Under the pieces are notes generated by a model. That model worked only from the letters and a program-made list of their open reading frames with translations. It did no database searches and had not been told where the DNA came from. A DNA stretch of 64,000 nt from Bimuria novae-zelandiae CBS 107.79 (lineage: Eukaryota; Ascomycota; Dothideomycetes; Pleosporales; Didymosphaeriaceae). The stretch is from assembly GCA_010015655.1 (NCBI GenBank), contig ML976759.1:62001-126000 (forward strand). Direction: 5' to 3'. Position numbers and translations under genes: made by a program. Numbering within the stretch: position 1 is the first letter of the stretch; each line of letters opens with the position of its first letter. Shown here one piece after another: positions 31,239 to 43,415 of the stretch.

Positions 31239-31602
31239 TGTGGTGGGGTGTGGATCTCGTAGGTCTCTTGGTGGGCGCGGGTGGAGTGGGTGAAAGCGGA
31301 ACTCGAGAAATTCGGTGTTGGTGTGAAGGTTCTGCGATAGAGTAAAGTGTTTTCAAGCGTTTGTAGAGGTGGTTTGCGGCGGCTGAACAGTTGGTGGTGG
31401 AGGGATGGTGGGAGAAAGTGAACATGGAAATGCCTAGGAAGGCGCGTCACGTGTTAGTCAGCAACGCGCCTTCTCCACAATTCGATGGGGCCCGTGCGGA
31501 AGCTTCGCCCAGCTTCGAGTATCCAGCAACTGTTGAGCATTCCAATGCCCTGTAAAACCGCAGTACTCCAGCGGGCACGCGTTTCGAATAACTTAATTGA
31601 CA
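31239..31602. promoter_or_regulatory. Divergent promoter between RDS3 and the pinin-like gene
   Basis: The 364 bp between two start codons in head-to-head orientation contain no ORF of note. They must carry both promoters and 5' leaders. Confidence 0.55.
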
Positions 31603-32666
31603 ATGAATGGCATTGCATCTGCAGTAGTGCTCCCGGACCAGGATGCCGATTCGCCTCCGCCCGCAGCAGCCTCACCCACTGGTATCAAGAGACGGCAATC
31701 GTCTATCTCCGAACATGACGCGAAGAGAGCAAGATTGGATGGAAATGAGTCTCCTACGCAGCGACGGGGATCCGTCAGCAGCACAAAAGCCCCGGCTCTA
31801 GCCCCAAAGGGCCGCGAGCGTGGTCGCGAGAGACGGCTCTTTAGCGCGGCTTTGGGTGCTCTTGCACAAAACTCTGCTACCGCTGGACAGAAACGAAGAA
31901 ACGAGATCGAGAAGAGACAACGCGCTCAACGCAAGCTAGAAGAGGAAGAGAGCGAGCAGCGGAAGCAGGAGCGCCAGGCGAGGCGCAAAGCGCAACGCTG
32001 GAGAGAGCACAGGCAGTTCGAGAAGGATGCGGTATGAATATGTGCATGACTACCACGTACAAAGCTAACTGATCATACAGATGCGAATACAACATGACAA
32101 CCTGCTTGCTGTGGTGCACTTCCTCCAGACCACTACCGAACCACGTCTAGTATGTGCCGAACTTTCCCTGAAACCCGGCACTATACTTCTGTGAGATACG
32201 CTGGATTGGCTGACATCATGTGTGCCAGTACTACAAGCCATGGGATACCACTCCTGAGCAGGATGACCGCATACGCGATCAGATCGCCGAAGCCCAAGAA
32301 ATCATACGCCGAGAGCAAGAAGTGTTCGAGGCTTCCCGGCGACGGCAAGCCAAACGGGAGCGGGAACCCACCCGCGATGTGCATATGGGAGATGCCGACG
32401 ACACCCGTTCTGGTAAGGAGTACAACGCAGAGACATCCCCAAAGCCCGTCGCAGCCAATGGCCCCCCTACTAACTGCAACGAACCCTCTCTCAAACACCT
32501 GGATCGAAACGACGACCACGCAGAAGCTCCTATGGAAGAGGCCCCGCTTCTTGACCAAAATTTGGCTGCAGGACACGAAAGGGAAACTGACAACACGCAC
32601 AAGGACGTCATGGATGATCACCCAGAAGAGGTCGTGGAAGCTGCGGAGGACACGGTTATCTATTGA
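31603..32666 (+). CDS. Pinin/SDK/MemA-domain protein
   Basis: The proposed CDS is join(31603..32031,32081..32149,32229..32666), 311 residues, with introns of 49 and 79 bp. The start MNGIASAVVLPDQDADS is the ATG at 31,603. After a basic Ser/Pro-rich head (KRRQSSISEHDAKRARLD) comes the pinin domain. This consists of RGRERRLFSAALGALAQNS, then a long Arg/Glu/Gln-rich coiled coil (RRNEIEKRQRAQRKLEEEES), RWREHRQFEKDA, and QHDNLLAVVHFLQTTTEPRLYYKPWDTTPEQ. The YYKPW block spanning the exon 2-3 junction is highly conserved in the family and validates the splice choice. An acidic disordered tail follows. In animals pinin associates with the exon junction complex and SR proteins. The fungal role is presumably in nuclear RNA processing. 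The ATG at 31,603 is chosen over an in-frame TTG just upstream. Confidence 0.9.
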
Positions 32667-33574
32667 GTACGCGACCCCGAGTGTCGTTCATCTCCTGGAT
32701 CGCCCTGGAATGGCGGACCGGTGAATCGTGCCTTCGCGCATCGGATATTGCGTTCTTGCCCCAGCGTTACCATGATACCATCAAGTTGAAGTTCAATTCC
32801 GTCCATCGAGTACAGCTAGCGCACCTATGGTCAAACATTATACCCTTTCAACCGTAACCGATCAACAGCGCAAATCTGCCCTGTTCTTATATTTCCTTAG
32901 CAGACTTGGAGTATAACCTCGTGCTGCAGGAAAAGTGAGGCAAAGCTAGAACCCCTGTGCATCTCGTGTGTCACCATTGAAGACACGTTCGGATCACCGA
33001 CTGTATTGCCCAGTCCTTCTGGAACAGCTGCAAGCCGCACCAGATAAGGGAACGTGATGGCACATCTGCCATTACCAAAACGCTGGGTCTGCAGACGCAA
33101 TATGCGGTCGACTCGCTAGGAAACCCGGGTTGGATTAATACCGTCTGCCTGCATGTTACGCCGGCAAATAGCAGCAACATGTTGTCGGTACTTTGGGATG
33201 CATAGTGACACCCCACGACAAGTGGGATGGTAGATGGCGATCGGTCTTGTAGACGAGCTGCAGACATTGAAGAACATGCTAATCTTCAGAAATCGATACT
33301 GCGGTGACGTTCTTGCATGTAGCGCAGGTGTGGGCAGCATTGTTCCAGTGTCGCAATACGGTTTAGTGAGGTGCTGAGGGGCGGAAGTCGCGGCCGCGGT
33401 GCCGAGGTCCACCTTGCTCACAACCGCATCAGCAGGAGCGTTACAACTCCTCTTCAGCACACTGTGCCTTTCAATCCGCACACCCACCTACGTAGCTAGT
33501 TTGAACTGCAGTCTGTTACGGTATTTTGTCCTAGAGTGGAACATCGTACGACTTGTGCATTCAATTCTTGCGTC
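32667..33574. other. Intergenic interval, nothing recognised
   Basis: 908 bp of normal composition contain only short, unsupported ORFs. The distal part precedes the epoxide hydrolase start and should contain its promoter. Confidence 0.55.
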
Positions 33575-35427
33575 ATGTCTTCTAAGCCAATTGACATCAT
33601 ATCCGACACGAGGGTTCAGCACCGCACCAGTACCCTGAACAATCACAACTACCATTACTTATACGGCGAGCCCGTGGGCGGCCGATTCAAGGCAACTGTA
33701 TTCCTGGTAAGCTCCTGCTTTACCCTATCAACGCTCGATCAGCCGGCGGATAAACAGACTTGTGCGAGTGCTGCTCTCGGTTGCTGGTTCGCTAACACGA
33801 CGACGGCTTGCAGATCCATGGCTGGCCTGACATTTCAGCGGGCTGGCGCTACCAGATATCATTCCTACTCGATATGGGGTTCAGAGTCGTGGCCCCCGAC
33901 ATGGCAAGTGCACCAGTCACAAAGTAGATGTCCACTTCTTCGCGGAAGACCGAGCTACCTTCCCGTTGCTAGACACTCGCTGAGTATCATACCTATTCTG
34001 GACACATACACTGACTTTCCACCCGCGGGTTTGGTAGATGGGGTATGGAGGCACAGTAAGTTCCCACCTCTCTGCAGCTTTATGATATCAGAATTGGGAC
34101 GTCAATCCCGTCCCGCGACCATTCACTAAGATTACTTCGAACACGCCTCACAGATATCGTGGGGCTCCGAGGGATCTTACCCTTCTCAACCCGGCTAAGC
34201 GACGATGCTAAGCTTCATATATAGGATGCTCCGGAGGTTCCACCAAACGACGTGTCCCTTTACTCCTACGAAAGGGCTGCACATGATATTGCAGAACTTG
34301 CCAAAACAATTGGAGCGAAGCAAATCGTCCTTGGAGGCCATGATTGGGGAGGTATGGTTGTCTATCGAGCCGCACAATTGTGAGTGACCTCAATAAGAAT
34401 GATCATCCAGAGCAGAGCATTCGATTGACTAGGACTAGTCACCCAGAACTAGTGACTCATTTATTTGCGGTCTGCACACCCTATATGCCACCGACTGAGC
34501 GGTATCTATCAATTGAGGACCTGACCAACAAGTTTCTGCCTGAATTTGGCTACCAGATACAGCTCGCCTCAGGTGAGGTTGAGAAGCACGTCAAAGACGA
34601 GCGGTCGATCAGACAGTTCCTCAGATCGACGTACGGGGGACGCACGCCTAGTGGCGAGGTGGGTTTTGAGCCACGCATGGGTCTCAATTTGCAGAATTAC
34701 CACTCTGTTGGAGAGAGCAAACTCATGAATGACAAGGTAAGTCTTCACCCGCCGATCTCTTGTCTTGTCACACGCAACTCTATGCGGGACTGCAGGCGCC
34801 TCGAGCTTGAAGATCCGTCACGAACATCGCCTGGCAGACCAGATCGTCTGTCCCCACTGTCTTGATTAAGAGATTGGCCAACGCTCGACGACCCACATCA
34901 TCAGCATCAGACAGGTGGCAACCGTCCGCAGTTCCATGGTGGTGTTGCTGCGGCAGGATCAGTTTTCCTCATGCATTTACTTACAGTTCCAGGTGCTTGC
35001 CTACTACGTGAATGAATACAGTCGCCACGGGATACATGGTCCTCGTAAGCTAGTCCACTCAATCTCGCAACCCCGCAGCAGCTGATCAGCATCAGTAAAT
35101 TGGTACCGCACTCGAAAAGTAAATTGGCAGAGGGACAGAGCGTGAGCGACGATCAACCTACTAATGCATTGCGCAAGTGGGCTAACATGTATCCACAGTC
35201 TTCTCGACAAGAAAACCATATCGATCCCGACATTGTTCATCCAAGCCAACTACGACAACGTCCTCAAGCCGGAAATGTCGAAGGGCATGGAAAAATATTT
35301 TCCCAAACTGACTCGAGGAGAGGTGAAGGCGTCACATTGGGCGCTAACGCAGAAACCGGAGGAGGTCAACGCAATTATTGCGAAATGGCTCGACAAGCAA
35401 GGACTGGGAATTCGGAGCTCTTTGTAA
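33575..35427 (+). CDS. Epoxide hydrolase-type alpha/beta hydrolase, eight exons
   Basis: The proposed CDS is join(33575..33706,33814..33903,34038..34055,34225..34379,34439..34736,34993..35044,35096..35141,35199..35427), exactly 340 codons. The start is MSSKPIDIISDTRVQHRTS. Key residues are the oxyanion motif HGWP at the start of exon 2, nucleophile Asp120 in GGHDWGG, the lid tyrosine region YYVNEYSRHGIHGPLNWYRTR (exons 6-7), acid Asp283 in ANYDNVLKPEM, and His310 in ASHWAL. All are present, so the protein should open epoxides to diols via an alkyl-enzyme ester. Exon 3 is only 18 bp (MGYGGT), and the preceding intron has a GC donor (gcaagt). Intron 5 is unusually long at 256 bp. The reading frame closes across all seven junctions, which supports the model. 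The substrate is unknown: detoxification or secondary metabolism. Confidence 0.87.
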
Positions 35428-38400
35428 GCTTCCTGAGCAAGCCAACGCTGTCAATGGCAGGAATAGCGCGGGTCAGGGTCTGCTGCTGGGGCTTCTAGCG
35501 TCTGTGGGTCCTCTAAAAACGTGTACTGTACGTGCGGGCCCGCATTGTCGGCCGTCTTGATAGTCGATGTGCCCCTACTTCGCGAGAATACTGTACGCAT
35601 GCGATATCGGCCGACATGTCGGTCAGGAAAACGCACGACTCAGCGAAAACGCGGTGAAGCGGGAAATTTATCGTGAACTTTCCGCCGGCTGCTCGGTTTC
35701 ACTCGCCCGCCTCCAGACGGGACAAAGTCGTGACCATAAAACCTCGATTTACATGGATAGCCATGTACCGGCACATTGATTACCGAGGTGTACAACATTG
35801 GCGGACCACTTTCGAGAAAATCTACCGTATCGGAAGTGAACATCACATGCTTATTTGCGCACACACTCCACAATGCACAGGCCTTCGCTACTTCAATCTG
35901 AAGCCGGGTACTCCCATCGCGAAAGACTAAGCTCCAAGCGCCATCCCTCTAAGCGAGTGCGGTGAATGGGCGGGACATTAGCAGGTCGTGCTAATGTCAC
36001 GATTGGAGCGGAACTTCCTTGCCCGCAAGCCTTCGCCCAATGCATCTGGAGGTGTGCGGATTACAGTTGGCGGCCGACTCGCGACGTGAGCAAGTTGGCG
36101 ATCCATCACGGTGTGCGTCCGTCCAAGAACCACGCTATGCCATCTCGCTCGACTAGTTCGTCGAGCATTCCGGGTCAGAAGCTGCAAAATTCAACGCGCA
36201 AAGGGCTGGCAGGCCCATCTTCCATATCAATAATAAAGCAATGTGGGCCATGCACTCGCTGTTGACTTTACACTGAGGAAAACATAACAAAACGTTTGAA
36301 TCCAGGCCCTTGCAAGGTACCGCCGTCCACGATGCCTCTTCGAGAGGTACGTGCAGGGTGTGGCTAGGTTTTGCTCTTTCGCTACCTGTACTCGACGAGT
36401 GGATGTGCAGGGTCCCTCCTTCGTACTCGTACGCCTATACTTCTAGTAGTATAGCGCGCCGTCTAACGCAGATCTGGTATGGTAGAGATGCGGTTTTGCA
36501 ATATAAAGATCAAGGGCAACAGCAACGTGCCTTATCAGTTGGTTGGCAAGGTTAGCAATTATTCGATTGCATTTGCATTACGCCAGATACACGATCCTAC
36601 TGGCTGGTGTGAGATGATATGTGCGGAGCTTGGCGCACGTATTAAGGCATGCTCGGAATAACGAACGCTTCACTTCGTACACGACAGGAGGAGCATCGGC
36701 GGCGGCGTGTTGTTCGCTATCTCGTCCTGTACGCCTTCCTCCGATACCTCCTCTTAATTGGGTCGGGACGTTGAGCGCAGCTCAAAAAGGCTGTTCCCAG
36801 CAATCAGCAACGTACAGAATGGTGTGGTGTATGCTACTGTGGTACAAATCTCGGCCAATGGAATGCATGCAGGCTGGTCACCTTTCTGGGGACCACCACC
36901 ACCAAGACCATGCATTCACCGACTGGTCTGGCGATCTGCACCAGCGTCGTCGATTCCCACAGTCGTCCCGCTGCCTCGCGTCCATCCTGTGCGCAGGCGC
37001 GATAGGACCGACTGGAGGAAATTGCCGTTGACTGGACCACCTCACGATTGGAGAGAAAATCGCCCCTCGCTTCTTCTTTCCACATAATATTTTTCTAACG
37101 GTCGGCGGTACCTGGAAATACCTCGGTGCGCATTCGCGTGCCGCTGCCATGGCATGTATGACCACGGTACTGCGCGCTCTCCCCAGGCTCCTCGGGCGTC
37201 AGAAAATGTCACGGCGAGTGGAATCGGTTGATGCAGTGATAAGCTTACCCTGCACCTTTGTCCCAAGGATCCGGTAAGGCCACTCGACCTTTCGTCAACT
37301 GTCTCGGTAGCAATGCCGCCATGCATGGTCATGGCGCGGCCCACTCGACTAGCCAGCCGCTCCACAGAGCAGCTCATCCTGGTCGCGGGGCATGGGTGAG
37401 TACGTACCACGCTACTACGACTTTGTCGATGCGGGCTACCGGCGTCACACTCCGTCCTGAGGCGAGCCGTTCAACGGCGACGGGCCCTGGATATACTGGC
37501 CTATATTATGGCTTGATATTGGATCATGTGCTATACCCGGGTAGGCTGCAAACGCAATATCACGCCGACACTCCCCTTTCGACCATGATTTCTTACGGCA
37601 CATTCGGGCTCTTATCCAGTCAGATAAAGGCTCCAGGTGATTTTCTTACCAGCTAGAACAAGTCATGTTCAGCGCCAGGATGAGTGCTGAAGGCACTGGT
37701 GGAACTTAATCGTTCGTAGAAGTGCAGCTCTGCTGGATGGAGCTTTACGTGCGACCATCTCGGCCAGCCCGCATATCAGCCTGAACCATCGTCCCGCGCT
37801 ATGTCAATCCAGGAAGAATTGGCCCGCTGCAGCTACCAGAGCCATGATAGACTGCAGTAGATACCGCCTTCTCGACCAAAATTTGCCGTCCACATCTCGC
37901 TTCCAAGTTCCAAGACGCACCACCCGCGGCCGTATCGTATTATCGAAGTGCCATGATGCTGTAGGAATGTCTTCACCAAAAATATGCATCGCTCTATCAG
38001 GAGCCCCCAAAATGCTGATCCGGTAGAAAAACCATAGAACAAGGTGCAGCTTCTAGCTCCCTGCATGGCCCATGCGACTCGAACCATGTCTGCTCCGCGT
38101 GGTCCGAGCACTCCTTGTCCCAGCAGATCTAGCTGCATCCAAGGATCTATGTCACAGCTCGCCGGGCTAAAGAAAAGAAAAACGGCTACGGGATGCAGCA
38201 GGTATCCTGACAAGTGCTTGCTCTGCACATCCTTGCCACGTACTACCCGCCGAATTGACCCGTCGAGCAAATGACGTGGATGCACTGCTTCCAATTTTTA
38301 ATCATTACTATCTCGCCCCGAAACAAACAGGCCTAGCTTGCCGTTACGGTGGGTAGTTTTCAACATGTATATCAGCCTCCACGCCTTCCCGTGGGGTGTT

Positions 38401-38470
38401 CTATCTAGCTATCTCCTCTCTCCTCCTCCTTCCCCATCTCTCCCGTGTCTACGCATCAAAGTCTTTCGTA
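35428..38470. other. 3-kb interval without a supported gene
   Basis: Composition is normal and many short ORFs occur on both strands, up to about 150 codons (for example 37,833-38,294 minus), but none shows a recognisable domain or a plausible exon chain. Isolated fragments such as GEYVPRYYDFVDAGYRRHTPS at about 37,390 look gene-like and may be remnants. The last 100 bp (tctcctctctcctcctccttcccc) form a pyrimidine-rich leader typical of a fungal core promoter for the dehydrogenase downstream. Confidence 0.5.
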
Positions 38471-39851
38471 ATGGCACCCTCCGCTCTAGCAGATATCTAT
38501 CCTACCCCTGCACGGCACTACTCCAAACCCTCTTCTGTGGTTGCATCCGTCCTATACGGGCCGAAGGATTTACGACTCGTGAGCTTTCCCTCTTCTGTCG
38601 ACTACGTCCCACGCTCCCGCCTTTCGTGGGGGTTTTATGTGTTGTACACAGCGACTAACAGATGGAATAGGAAACTCGAATCATCTCAGACCCAGGACCC
38701 CATGAGCTACAGGTCGCTATCAAAGCCACTGGCGTCTGTGGGAGCGATGTCTCCTACTACAATAAGTTCCGCAATGGCGATCTCCAGGCCGTGCAGCCGC
38801 TATCTTTAGGCCACGAGTCTGCTGGGGTTGTGGTCGCCATTGGTGAGGCTGTTACCGGCTTCCAGATTGGCGAGCGCGTTGCGCTGGAAGTCGGTGTGCC
38901 GTGTGACAATTGTCGGGCATGTCAACGAGGTCGATACAACCTTTGCCCCGGAATGAGGTTCCGAAGTAGCGCCAAATCTGTGCCTCACTTCCAGGGTACG
39001 CTCCAGGAACGCATCAATCACCCCGCTAAGTGGTGCCACAAGTATGTCTTGCATGAATGTTGGAAAAAGCAAACATAGCTGACGGATTGGCACTAGGATC
39101 CCCCAGCATGTCTCGATGGAATCTGCAGCCTTGCTGGAGCCACTGTCTGTTGCAATCCATGCAACTCGCAGGGCGTCGATAGAGCAAGGTGATACGGCGG
39201 TCGTCTTCGGCGCAGGAACCGTGGGTTTGTTGACGGCGGCCATGGCCACGATGTCGGGTGCTACGACAGTGGTCATTGCCGACCTTGACAGCGGCCGTGT
39301 CAACTATGCTCTCGCAAATGGCTTCGCACACAAGGGCTATATTGTCCATCCACGAAGACATGTTTCCGAGACAGCCGAGAAACTGGCAGTTGCGAAGGAT
39401 CTGGCCGAAGATGTGATGCAAATCGCTTCACTCAACGACCCTGATTTCGAAGGCGCTGATGTAACCTTCGACTGCACAGGAAAGGAAATCTGCATGCAAG
39501 CCGGGCTCTACGTAAGTTTCTTGACAAATCGCACGAATTCTCTTACTGACACACCTCAAGGCCACCAGACCCGGCGGGAAGCTCATCATGGTGGGTATGG
39601 GCACTCCGATCCAGACGCTCCCCATGTCAGCTTCGCACCTGAAAGAGGTCGACGTTATCGGCATCTTTCGCTACGCAAACACCTATCCCACCGGCATCAA
39701 GATTCTCTCTTCTGGCGCATTTCCGAATCTCGACAAGATGGTCACGCACCGATTTCGCGGCCTGGCAGCAGCAAAAGAAGCCTTTGAGCTCGCTGGGAAA
39801 ACGACCGACAAGGAAGGCCGCCTGGTCCTCAAGATACTCGTGGAAAACTAA
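38471..39851 (+). CDS. Zinc-dependent polyol (sorbitol/xylitol-type) dehydrogenase
   Basis: The proposed CDS is join(38471..38578,38671..39041,39097..39511,39561..39851), 394 residues, with introns of 92, 55 and 49 bp. It is a medium-chain dehydrogenase/reductase with two zinc sites. Catalytic ligands are Cys59 (GVCGSD) with His84 and Glu85 (GHESAG). The structural zinc is held by Cys114, 117, 120 and 128 in CDNCRACQRGRYNLC. The Rossmann motif is VVFGAGTVGLLTAA, and an acidic residue after it (IADLD) points to NAD(H) rather than NADP(H). These features match sorbitol/xylitol dehydrogenases, which oxidise polyols to ketoses. About 30 extra N-terminal residues precede the catalytic domain. An in-frame upstream ATG (38,396) would add 25 residues including a hydrophobic stretch. 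I prefer 38,471 because the upstream part lies in the pyrimidine-rich leader. Confidence 0.88.
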
Positions 39852-41012
39852 TCACCTATACCACTGCAGTTACCATTCACATACACATAGCTTGTAATAT
39901 TGTATACACGTCTTGCGTTTTGCTCCGATGGGAAGAACTAGAGATAGAGGGATTGGAAGTCATTATTATCGGACGGCTGGCGTTCGGATGCGTTTTTGAA
40001 ATCATTCTTACGTTCGTTGGATAGAGATGGAGATACCAGGTTAGGCAAAGCTGCTTTTGATTTCAATCGTTTTTGGAGGACGGTGAGGAAATGGGGGTCG
40101 GAAAGACGGATGCGCGGGGATTGTGAGACGCTTAATTGGTTGTCTGTCATGGGGGAGATATGAGAGTCATAGGCAGGTGTAACCGCTTTGGAAGTCGCTC
40201 TGCTATGCTACGTAGTGTGGTCGGACTTTGGAAGAGAACAGTAACTTCTGGACATTGGGCTGGTATGCTCTCTTGGATCCTCCCATGACGCAGTCAATCT
40301 ATGTGCACACCGCCTCAGCGACCTAGTCCCAGCCTTCTACAGATTCGGCCAAACAAAGCCACGAATGCGCGGCGTGGCTACTGCTGTACCAAAGAGTCGG
40401 TACCCACCTATCAAAGTGACTGACCACGCAAGCTCATCTATACGAGACGTCGACAGCCCCTGACCAAGGTGAGATCCGCTCGTATTCAGAAAACTAGTAT
40501 GGTACGCGGCCATCGATATACCTAGTTCAACTTATACCTAGCTAATCAGACCGTTGAGCGTGCTATTACAGTGCATAGGAAAGAGCAATAGAGTGAGTCG
40601 CTTGGATGAGTCGGAGGCTGCGCTCCCGGTCCCGCGTCGGCTGTTGGTAAAAGCGTGGGTTGAGCGACGGACCAGGGTCGTGGGACGTCCTGGGAGAGTG
40701 GACTTTTGATTGAGAGGGTGGGCGGTGAGTGTGCAGCACTATCGATGGTCGGCTTCGCGGTGTTATGCCGCGATGGTCTGTGCCGTGCAACGCGGATAGG
40801 CTTCAGCAGATGCCCAGATGAACGCGTCCGCACGTGACAGCGGAACATCAACGGGCCGGCCCCGCCGCGGTCGTGGTTGCAGCTCTGCCTAATGGAAGCT
40901 CCCCGCGTTGACTCCACAGCAGCAACACAACACAACAAGCACCCTCCGCTTCTCTCTACTGAGCACTAATACCCAATTCTTGCTTTTATACGAATAACAC
41001 ACGGCCGCAAAC
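39852..41012. other. Intergenic interval
   Basis: 1.16 kb with no recognisable gene. Short minus-strand ORFs at 40,546-40,938 have low-complexity content only. The 3' part should contain the promoter of the CSN6 gene. Confidence 0.55.
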
Positions 41013-42392
41013 ATGGCGGCAGACTCCCAGAACCCGCTCGTCTCCAACACACGCGCCTCAGACACGAGCCCCACGGTGCAGCTGCACCCACTCGTGCTTC
41101 TCACCATAACCGACATCATTACACGACACACGCTTCGCCAGCAGGAAGGCCCTGTGGTCGGAGCTATTCTTGGCCAGAACAATGGCACCGATGTCACCAT
41201 GGAAGTGGCGTTCCAGGCGAAGCTCGTGCCCAACGACCAGGGCGACGTAGTGCTCGATGACGAGTGGTTCATGAAGCGGTTGGACGACTGTGAGTTCCTT
41301 CCATCCGAAGCTCGCAGCTTGCATAGTCGTTCAAACACACAATACTGATAATGCACAGACAAGGAAGTACATAAGCAGCCGCCGCTCGACATTGTTGCCT
41401 GGTTCACCCTCGCCCCGCCAACAGGTCCGATACCTGAGATACTGCCCATTCACAACCGCATATCGGAGCTCACCGATTCACCGATCCTCTGCCTGTTCCA
41501 CCCCTCAGCAGCGGATTCAGAAGCAACGGCGGCGGGCAAGCTGCCTCTCACACTGTATGAGTCTGTCTACGAGAATGCCACCGGTGGCCCCAACGACAAG
41601 GCCATGGACATCGATGGCGCTGTGCAGCACAAGGCGTTGAAGTTCCGCGAACTCGTATATACTGTTGAGACGGGCGAGGCCGAGATGATTGCCGTCGATT
41701 TCGTCGCGAGCGGAGGCGGCAATGCTACCGCCGTGGAGGGTTCGTCAACCGCTGCTGCTAAGGGCAAGTCAGCGAAAGGCGCAGAGGACAAGGCCGGCCT
41801 TAAGAAGACCAAGGTGAACCAGAAGGAAGAGGAGGAGGCGCCGATTGACGAATCATCTGTACTGACGCCCGAAGATGAGGAGATACTATCAACGCTAAAC
41901 GCGAAGATGAGCGCCATCCGCATGCTGAGCCGCCGCATCTCCCTCCTTCGCACATACCTCGCATCCCTTCCGCCGTCGTATCTCTCAGATCCAGCTCTAC
42001 CAATCAATCCAGCCCCAGACAGCGACCACCCTCTCCCGCTCAACCACTCCATCCTCCGCAGTATTTCCGCCATGCTGACCCGCATCAACATCCTCGCACC
42101 GGCCGATACTGAAGCGTTCACACTCGAGTCTCAACAGGAGGCCTCAGATGTCCAACTCGTCCAGCTGCTGTCATCCATCACCAACTCGGTGGCTGCAGCG
42201 AAGGACCTGGGCAAGAAGAGTCAGATTGTCGAGAGCAGTAAGTTCCAGTCTCGGAGAGGCATGGGGGGCATGGGATCGGTGATGGGTGGATACGACGGCG
42301 GTGGCAATCAATATTTCGACACCATTATGGGAGGAGGCGGAGCATCGCGGGGTTTTGGCGGTGAACGTTTCGGCGGCGAACGATGGGGCTGA
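41013..42392 (+). CDS. COP9 signalosome subunit 6 (MPN domain)
   Basis: The proposed CDS is join(41013..41289,41359..42392), 436 residues, with one 69-bp intron. The N-terminal MPN domain begins VQLHPLVLLTITDIITRHTLRQQEGPVVGAILGQ and continues through VAFQAKLVP, DDEWFMKRLDDYKEVHKQ and LDIVAWFTLAPPTGP. The metal-binding JAMM signature is absent. This is the expected state for CSN6, the non-catalytic partner of CSN5 in the cullin deneddylating COP9 signalosome. An alanine/lysine-rich insert (about residues 235-275) separates the MPN domain from the C-terminal helices that end in RRISLLRTYLASLPPSYL and LTRINILAP. The extreme C-terminus is unusually Gly-rich (MGGMGSVMGGYDGGG, then GGERFGGERWG). 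The other candidate MPN-minus proteins, Rpn8 and eIF3f, fit less well. Confidence 0.88.
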
Positions 42393-43415
42393 GCTGAGCT
42401 CGGTACTCTTCTTGTTTGATTAGCTGGCTAATATCCCGTGTAGTGCGCGAGGAGGCGGACAAGGAGGCAGACCTTTCCTGGCAAATATCCCGCCGAATGC
42501 GCGAAGACGATGAGAACGAGACCTACTTCGACTTGCCATCCCCTTTGCAGCGGCGCAATTCGGAGTGAGGATGTTGGGTATACTGCGCCATTTGGGGGCG
42601 AACAGTCTGCGTCGAAGTTCCCCTCAGGGTTTGACGAGAACGGTTCACGATTGGGGTTCTTTGGGTGTGGTTGAGCATAGCGAACGTGGGCCATGGGATG
42701 GCGTTTTCAGGCATACATTAGGCGCATTGCCCTTATCATAGATCAATGATCACAACAGCGTTCGCGCGGATACTTTGCGTCGTGGGTTGCCGTAACTACT
42801 TCGCATACGCTACTGGCTTCTGTCCGGGTCCTTCTTGCACATTGAATAATTGGTATCACTCAGATTCTTCATGTACACAACGTGGGGTTCAACTACAACT
42901 CGTACCTTCTCGGACCAGTAGGCCATCACATCCTTATCCGCCATCAAAAACGTCGTCAGTACATCAGAATGAGGATGTTCTTCTTCGATGGTACTACGCG
43001 TCTTTTCCAGGTAATGTTGACGACAGAGGTAAGGGATTCGTTCCGTTCTGCGGCTGAGCGGCGAGATGTATCTAGTGTGAGAATTCCCTGCAAAAAGGAA
43101 GAATCACAAAGACTTTGACAGCTGAAGGAAGTGTACGATGGGGATATTACCCTGAGGAGGCAAGTCCGACAAACCCAATCTCAAGCGACTCTACAGTCGT
43201 GGTAATAACCCGGGGTATACCTCCATGAAACGCAGTACTGCGAGCATCTTCACAAACAGCAACACAATTCCAGGATGTAAGCACGTGAGGAACCATCTCA
43301 AGACTCCACGCATAGGCGAAAAATATATCATAATAATATTCGATGGATAATATACATCTACCAGTGACGCACAATCCAAGCAAGAGAATAGTAGGAAGAT
43401 AGTAGTAGGCGCAAG
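42393..43415. other. Intergenic interval
   Basis: 1.02 kb between the convergent CSN6 and secreted-protein genes. No gene is supported. Some 42,430-42,700 sequence is semi-open on both strands but shows no motif. Confidence 0.55.

Noticed and set aside
31010..31293. Plus-strand Arg-rich ORFs over RDS3
   Set aside because: They are antisense shadows of the highly conserved cysteine-rich RDS3 frame.
37833..38294. Minus-strand ORF of 153 codons
   Set aside because: No recognisable domain, no exon partners and no promoter context. It was left as part of the unexplained interval.
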